From Chimonanthus salicifolius (lineage: Eukaryota; Streptophyta; Magnoliopsida; Laurales; Calycanthaceae): DNA of 64,000 nucleotides. The position numbers were made by a program, and so were the translations under genes. The DNA is taken from NCBI GenBank assembly GCA_013350335.1, contig CM023540.1, positions 59,434,962 through 59,498,961 of the forward strand. The letters are read 5' to 3'. The notes under the pieces are model-generated. The model was not told where the DNA came from. It did no database searches and saw only the letters and a list, made by a program, of their open reading frames with translations. Numbering within the stretch: the stretch's first letter is position 1; each line of letters starts with the position of its first letter. Positions 60,054 through 64,000 of the stretch are shown here, in pieces.

Positions 60054-63000
60054 TGTAAGGTCTCGGAATTTGGGAATTAATATAAATGTGAATATTATTT
60101 ATTTTAATGATGGAAACTAGAAAATGGGTGGAGTAAATGGTAAATGGGCCAAAATTTGGACAAAGGCCCAAGTGTGGCCCAACAGACTATGGTTTGGATT
60201 TAAATTTATTTAAATGGTCAATGAGGGTTAAATGGGTCAAAAATGGTCAAATTGGGTCAAATACCCATTTGGGGACCCAATGGGTCAAGATGGTTAAGCT
60301 CTAAGGTAAATGGGTTAGCGGGAAATGTAATTGGGCCATGGGCCCAATGGTGATCCATTTAGAGTGGGCTTAATGAAATTTAATCACCCTAAGTAATTTG
60401 GAATTAAACAATGGTGGTGTGGCCAAGTGGGACCCACCACCACCTCATCAAGTGAGGTGGCGGGTGGGCCAATGATTGATGGGGCCAGCCACCATGGTTG
60501 ACTTTGTCAACCATGGGTGGAATAATGGGAATTAGGTTAAATAAAAATGAATTAACCTAAGTTAATTACCAAATTAATTAAATACTTAAATTATTAAATT
60601 GGTGGCTAAATTGGTCAAATGGGAGACCAAGCTACCCCACCTCAAAGGCAAGACGCGTAGGGCTTGGTGGTGGTTTAGATAACCACCACCATAAAGAGAT
60701 TAAAATATCTTAAAATATCTTTGGACTGGTGAAAAATTAATGTAAAGTGTAAATGAGGTCATCAAATGGGGATAAGTTTGAGTTTTTTTTCTTTCTCATG
60801 TTCTTTTTGACTAACTCCATCCCTCCCACTCCTCCATTGCCATCCATGTCCAAGTGAAGGAGAGAAAAAAAAGAGAAGGAGCTCAAGGAGAGAAGAAAAA
60901 AAAAATGGAATTTGGAGGGAGTTCACTCTAAGATTAAGGTCATCATCTTCCTCTCATCATCTTTTCCTCTTTTCATCTCTCAAATTCAAACCTAACATGG
61001 CCGATTTTAAGGTTGGGAGTTGCCACCCTTGATCAAAGATCTTGACCTATCAAAGATCAAGAGGAAGGAGAGAGGAGGCTACGGAGATCAACGGGAGCGG
61101 CGGAAATAGGAGGAGACGTCGGATAGTGAGTATTTTTTTAAACAAGAAATTTTGGATTTTAGGGTTTAAGATTTAGGGCTTGTTTTTGTGAAATTTAATG
61201 GTGGATAGATAATTTTATGCTATGGATTTTAAATCCATCAAATGGAAGGAATGGAAAGTGGGTAAAACTCTAATGGAGAAAAAATTAGGGTTAGGGAAAA
61301 GAAATAAATAAATGTATTATGTGCATTGTATAAATTATGGAATTGAGTATGGAATGGGGTGCTTGGAATAAGAATCATGGACCATAGGGTTCGGCCATGT
61401 AGCATGGCCGAACCCCATGGTGGGTGATTAGGGTTTGATGAAATTGGTTAGGGTTTAAAGGATGGAAGGTTTTTGATTAATGCATTTAGGGTTTTAATGA
61501 ATGCATGGGAGTAATGTTTAAAATGGTTTTATGATGAAAATGTAAAAGGATTTTATGGCATTGGAAGACATAAAAGAGAATAAATTATGAACCATGGGTT
61601 CGGCCATGGTGTATGGCCGAACCCTAGGTTGTTGTGTGTGAAGTTAATTAGGGTTTTTAAGGTTAAAGTCATGGAAAAATGGGAAGAGTAATGGATTTAA
61701 TATTTTGGCGAAAGGAGATATTTTGGAGTAAGGAGTGATGAATCATGAACCATGGGTTCGGCCATGGTGTATGGCCGAACCCTATGGTGAACAATGGTGG
61801 ATTTAATGGTTGTGATTTATGGAGAAATAAATGGGAAAATGTTAGTAGTTTTGATGGACCCAAAATATGTAATGATACCTTGAAATGGTGATTTAAATGC
61901 ATTATGTAAACCTCTCATGGGAGGACTTGTGGTAGATCTAAAATGTACTAAAGGATCCAAGGAAAATGGGGAACAAGACATCATGGGTTCGGCCATGGTG
62001 TGTGGCCGAACCCATGACCCATTTTGTAAGTTATTGTATGGGCTAAGGTTGGGTCCATGCTTGCATCTAGATGATGGGAAATTTGATTAAATTAAGTGGA
62101 TGATTTAGGGATGTTAGGTCATGGTCAATGAATCATTAATGGACCTAAGTTAGGGACCTAAGTGGTGGATCAAGTTTGAACTTAATCATACCTAGATAAA
62201 TGAGTACATAATCATGTGAAGGGGTAGTGGCAAAAATGGTAATTATTGGCTAAATTGAAGAAAACCCACTAAGATATGATTTATGGGCTTGGAAATGGTA
62301 AAATATGGACTGATGTGGTAATTTAATAAGGTGTCGGATAGCGCGAACGATACGCGAGTCGGTAGCTGGATTGTCGGACGAATACGGGAAAAGGACGCGA
62401 GTCGTTAATCGGTAGGATTTCTACCTACTTGTAAGCCATGGATGTGTAATGGTATATTTATCTTATTTTGGTTGATTTTGGGATTGATCTTAAAAAAAAA
62501 AAAAATTGTTCTATGATTATGGACATTATGTTTAATACTATGGTTTATTATTTTTAAGGTTATGCATTATATGGTAAGGCTATATATGGTATATTAAGGG
62601 TATGAGATATACATATTACATAGCATAATGCATTACATCTCATGCATGGCATGGGCGGAAAAAAATAAACAAACCGGAGTCCATGCTCCGTCGGGGCGAC
62701 CGAGAACAGGCATGGGGACACCTTGACGAGGCTTTGCCGTCAAGGGGGATATTTTGTAGTTGGACATATCTTGACGAGGTTTTTCCAGTCAAGAGGGATA
62801 TGACAGTATATGGCAGGAATGATGGGTGGGATTCATAACATTGACACCCATGGCATATCATTTACTTATATTTTCAGTATATGGTGGTTTATAGTTTTCA
62901 CTGTGTTATTATCTGTATGTGGTTATTACTAACCCATGTGCTAGCCCTTCTCGGAATCCTACTGGGCGCTGTATTCTAACGCCCTACTTCTACCCTAGCT

Positions 63001-63467
63001 GATGATGCAGGGGATGGCGGACCGGAAGGGCGAGATGGAAGCCAAGCTTAGGAGCTTGGGGAGGCGGATTAATTATTTTGTTTTACGTTTATTTTAGAAA
63101 AGATGCATTTGTATAGTTAGCTTGTCGGAAATGTAATAATTTAGGTAGTTTGCTATGTTTAGGTATTATTTTGGATAATACAGTATAATGGCATTTTTGT
63201 AATTAATTGGGTATTTCTTCCCTGCTATCTGAAGAACTGGTAGGATAGTTCTATTATCATCCGCAGTTATTTTTATGTTCCGTGACCGTACTTTCTACCC
63301 GTGAACCGTACTTGTGGACTTATGTTCCACGCACGCGTAGGGTTGGCCAGTTAAGGGCCGGGCTTTAGAAGCTCGGAACTTAACTCGCATCGTGACGTCC
63401 GTGCCCTTAATCACTTTAAAAAAAAAAATTAGACTCTGGTTTTCGGTAAAAAGGGGCGGGCGTTACA
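60054..63467 (+). repeat. D-E LTR 3 (3414 bp)
   Basis: Begins TGTAAGGTCTCGG and ends GGGGCGGGCGTTACA, followed by the TSD GCCGG. Palindromes near 61387, 61596, 61753 and 61985; hairpin array 62722-62793 (the second hairpin has one inserted A); U5 hairpin 63349-63385. Confidence 0.94.
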
Positions 63468-63904
63468 GCCGGCCCCACCAAACCTTGGCCCACACGCCAC
63501 CTCACTTGATGAGGTGGAGGTGGGTCCCACTTGGCCACTTCACCTTGGTTAAATTTTAACTTAACTTAGGTGATTTAAGTTCCATTGAATTCATTCTAAA
63601 TGGATCACCATTTGGGCCCATGGCCCAATTACATTTCCATCTTACCCATTTACCTTAGAGCTTAACCATCTTGACCCAGTGGGTCCCAAATGGGTATTTG
63701 ACTCAATTTGTCCACCCATGGCCCAATTGGCCATCATTGACCACTTAAATGACTTTAAAATGCAATCCATGGTCTATTGGGCCATATTTGGGCCTTTGTC
63801 CAAATTTTGGCCCATTTACCATTTATCCCACCAATTTCCAATTTTCATCATTAAAATAAATAATATTCACATATTTATTGATTTAAAAATTTCAGGCCAT
63901 TACA
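63468..63904 (-). repeat. 3' LTR of element I, 5'-end segment
   Basis: Begins with the duplicated GCCGG and continues LTR I from 43055. Its reverse complement starts TGTAATGGCCTG and then matches the first ~440 bp of the D/E LTRs, including the AAATGGTAAATGGGCCAAAA stretch. An ORF of about 80 codons on the plus strand here is antisense to that and not supported as a gene. Confidence 0.88.
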
Positions 63905-63966
63905 ATACAATCCTCTTTTAAAATTTTTGTCCCGAAAATTCGAGGGAAGTAGGAGTTCAAATCATC
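63905..63966 (-). other. 3' untranslated end of the element I interior
   Basis: On the minus strand: TTTTCGGGACAAAAATT, a decayed palindrome, then AAAAGAGGATTGTAT directly before the LTR, the same polypurine-tract context as D and E. Confidence 0.65.
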
Positions 63967-64000
63967 TTATACAAAGAGTTCCGGATGAGCGGCACTCATC
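63967..64000 (-). CDS. Gag-Pol C terminus of element I (partial, runs off the window)
   Basis: Minus-strand codons read MSAAHPELFV then TAA (63969-63967), matching the last residues of D and E (RASHPELFV) apart from small substitutions. This is the end of the chromodomain-like tail; everything upstream is beyond the right edge. Too little is visible to judge whether the polyprotein is intact. Confidence 0.8.
   Translation of the reverse strand, partial: MSAAHPELFV

Larger units (their letters stand above)
43056..63467 (+). mobile_element. Tandem LTR retrotransposon D-E: LTR-interior-LTR-interior-LTR
   Basis: Three near-identical LTRs (43056-46482, 51571-54995, 60054-63467) separate two gag-pol interiors in the same direction. 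No TSD or foreign sequence surrounds the middle LTR; only the outer ends carry a TSD (GCCGG). The middle LTR serves as 3' LTR of D and 5' LTR of E. Unequal crossing-over between the two LTRs of one insertion explains this; the shared DSR protease change and shared amber codon fit that origin. Both interiors are coding-defective. Confidence 0.95.
39721..64000 (-). mobile_element. Element I (D/E-family chromovirus), 3' LTR and start of interior, interrupted by D-E
   Basis: Minus-strand element whose 3' LTR is in two parts (39721-43055 and 63468-63904), followed by the end of its interior to the window edge. In plus coordinates the LTR begins TCTAACACCC, so its terminal CA has decayed. CCAAC (39716-39720) is the likely TSD half. 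The body of the element lies to the right of the window. Confidence 0.88.

Overview
The window is nuclear DNA from a land plant, probably a flowering plant with a repeat-rich genome. The evidence is Ty3/Gypsy chromovirus (Tekay/Del-like) polyproteins with a C-terminal chromodomain-like segment, primer-binding sites matching plant initiator-Met tRNA, very long LTRs (about 3.4-4.1 kb), solo LTRs and deep nesting. I see no host protein gene, rRNA, tRNA or CRISPR; essentially every base can be assigned to an LTR or to a retrotransposon interior.

The nest was resolved by reading LTR ends and 5-bp target-site duplications (TSDs). The host layer is an old minus-strand LTR, G, surviving as fragments 13129-13546, 21476-22165 and 38939-39720. 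Inserted into G are: element A (minus, from before base 1 to 13128); solo LTR C (plus, 13547-21475, TSD GAACC), itself split by solo LTR F (minus, 16924-20734, TSD CTATA); solo LTR H (plus, 22166-38938, TSD TTAAC), itself split by complete element B (plus, 24885-38043, TSD TGGCA); and element I (minus, from 39721 past the right edge). The LTR of I is split by a 20.4-kb tandem structure D-E (plus, 43056-63467, TSD GCCGG) with the layout LTR-interior-LTR-interior-LTR.

A and B are near-identical copies (about 13.16 kb each) in opposite orientation, 11.8 kb apart, and look very young. Each has one gag-pol frame: Gag with a zinc knuckle, aspartic protease, reverse transcriptase, RNase H, integrase, GPY/F module and chromodomain-like tail. 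A is broken by one nonsense codon near the C terminus. B has a 1-bp frameshift and one nonsense codon. D and E are an older related family. D is heavily decayed; E has two amber codons and a frameshifting 23-G run. D and E share an altered protease motif (DSR in place of DSG) and one amber codon.

The least explained material is in the LTRs and leaders: dozens of GGGTTCGGCCAT...ATGGCCGAACCC palindromes; small hairpin arrays whose arms change in a compensatory way between lineages; a covarying hairpin before the LTR 3' end; a UUCG-tetraloop hairpin in the leader; and a tendency for A, B and F to have landed in the hairpin-array zone of the recipient LTR.
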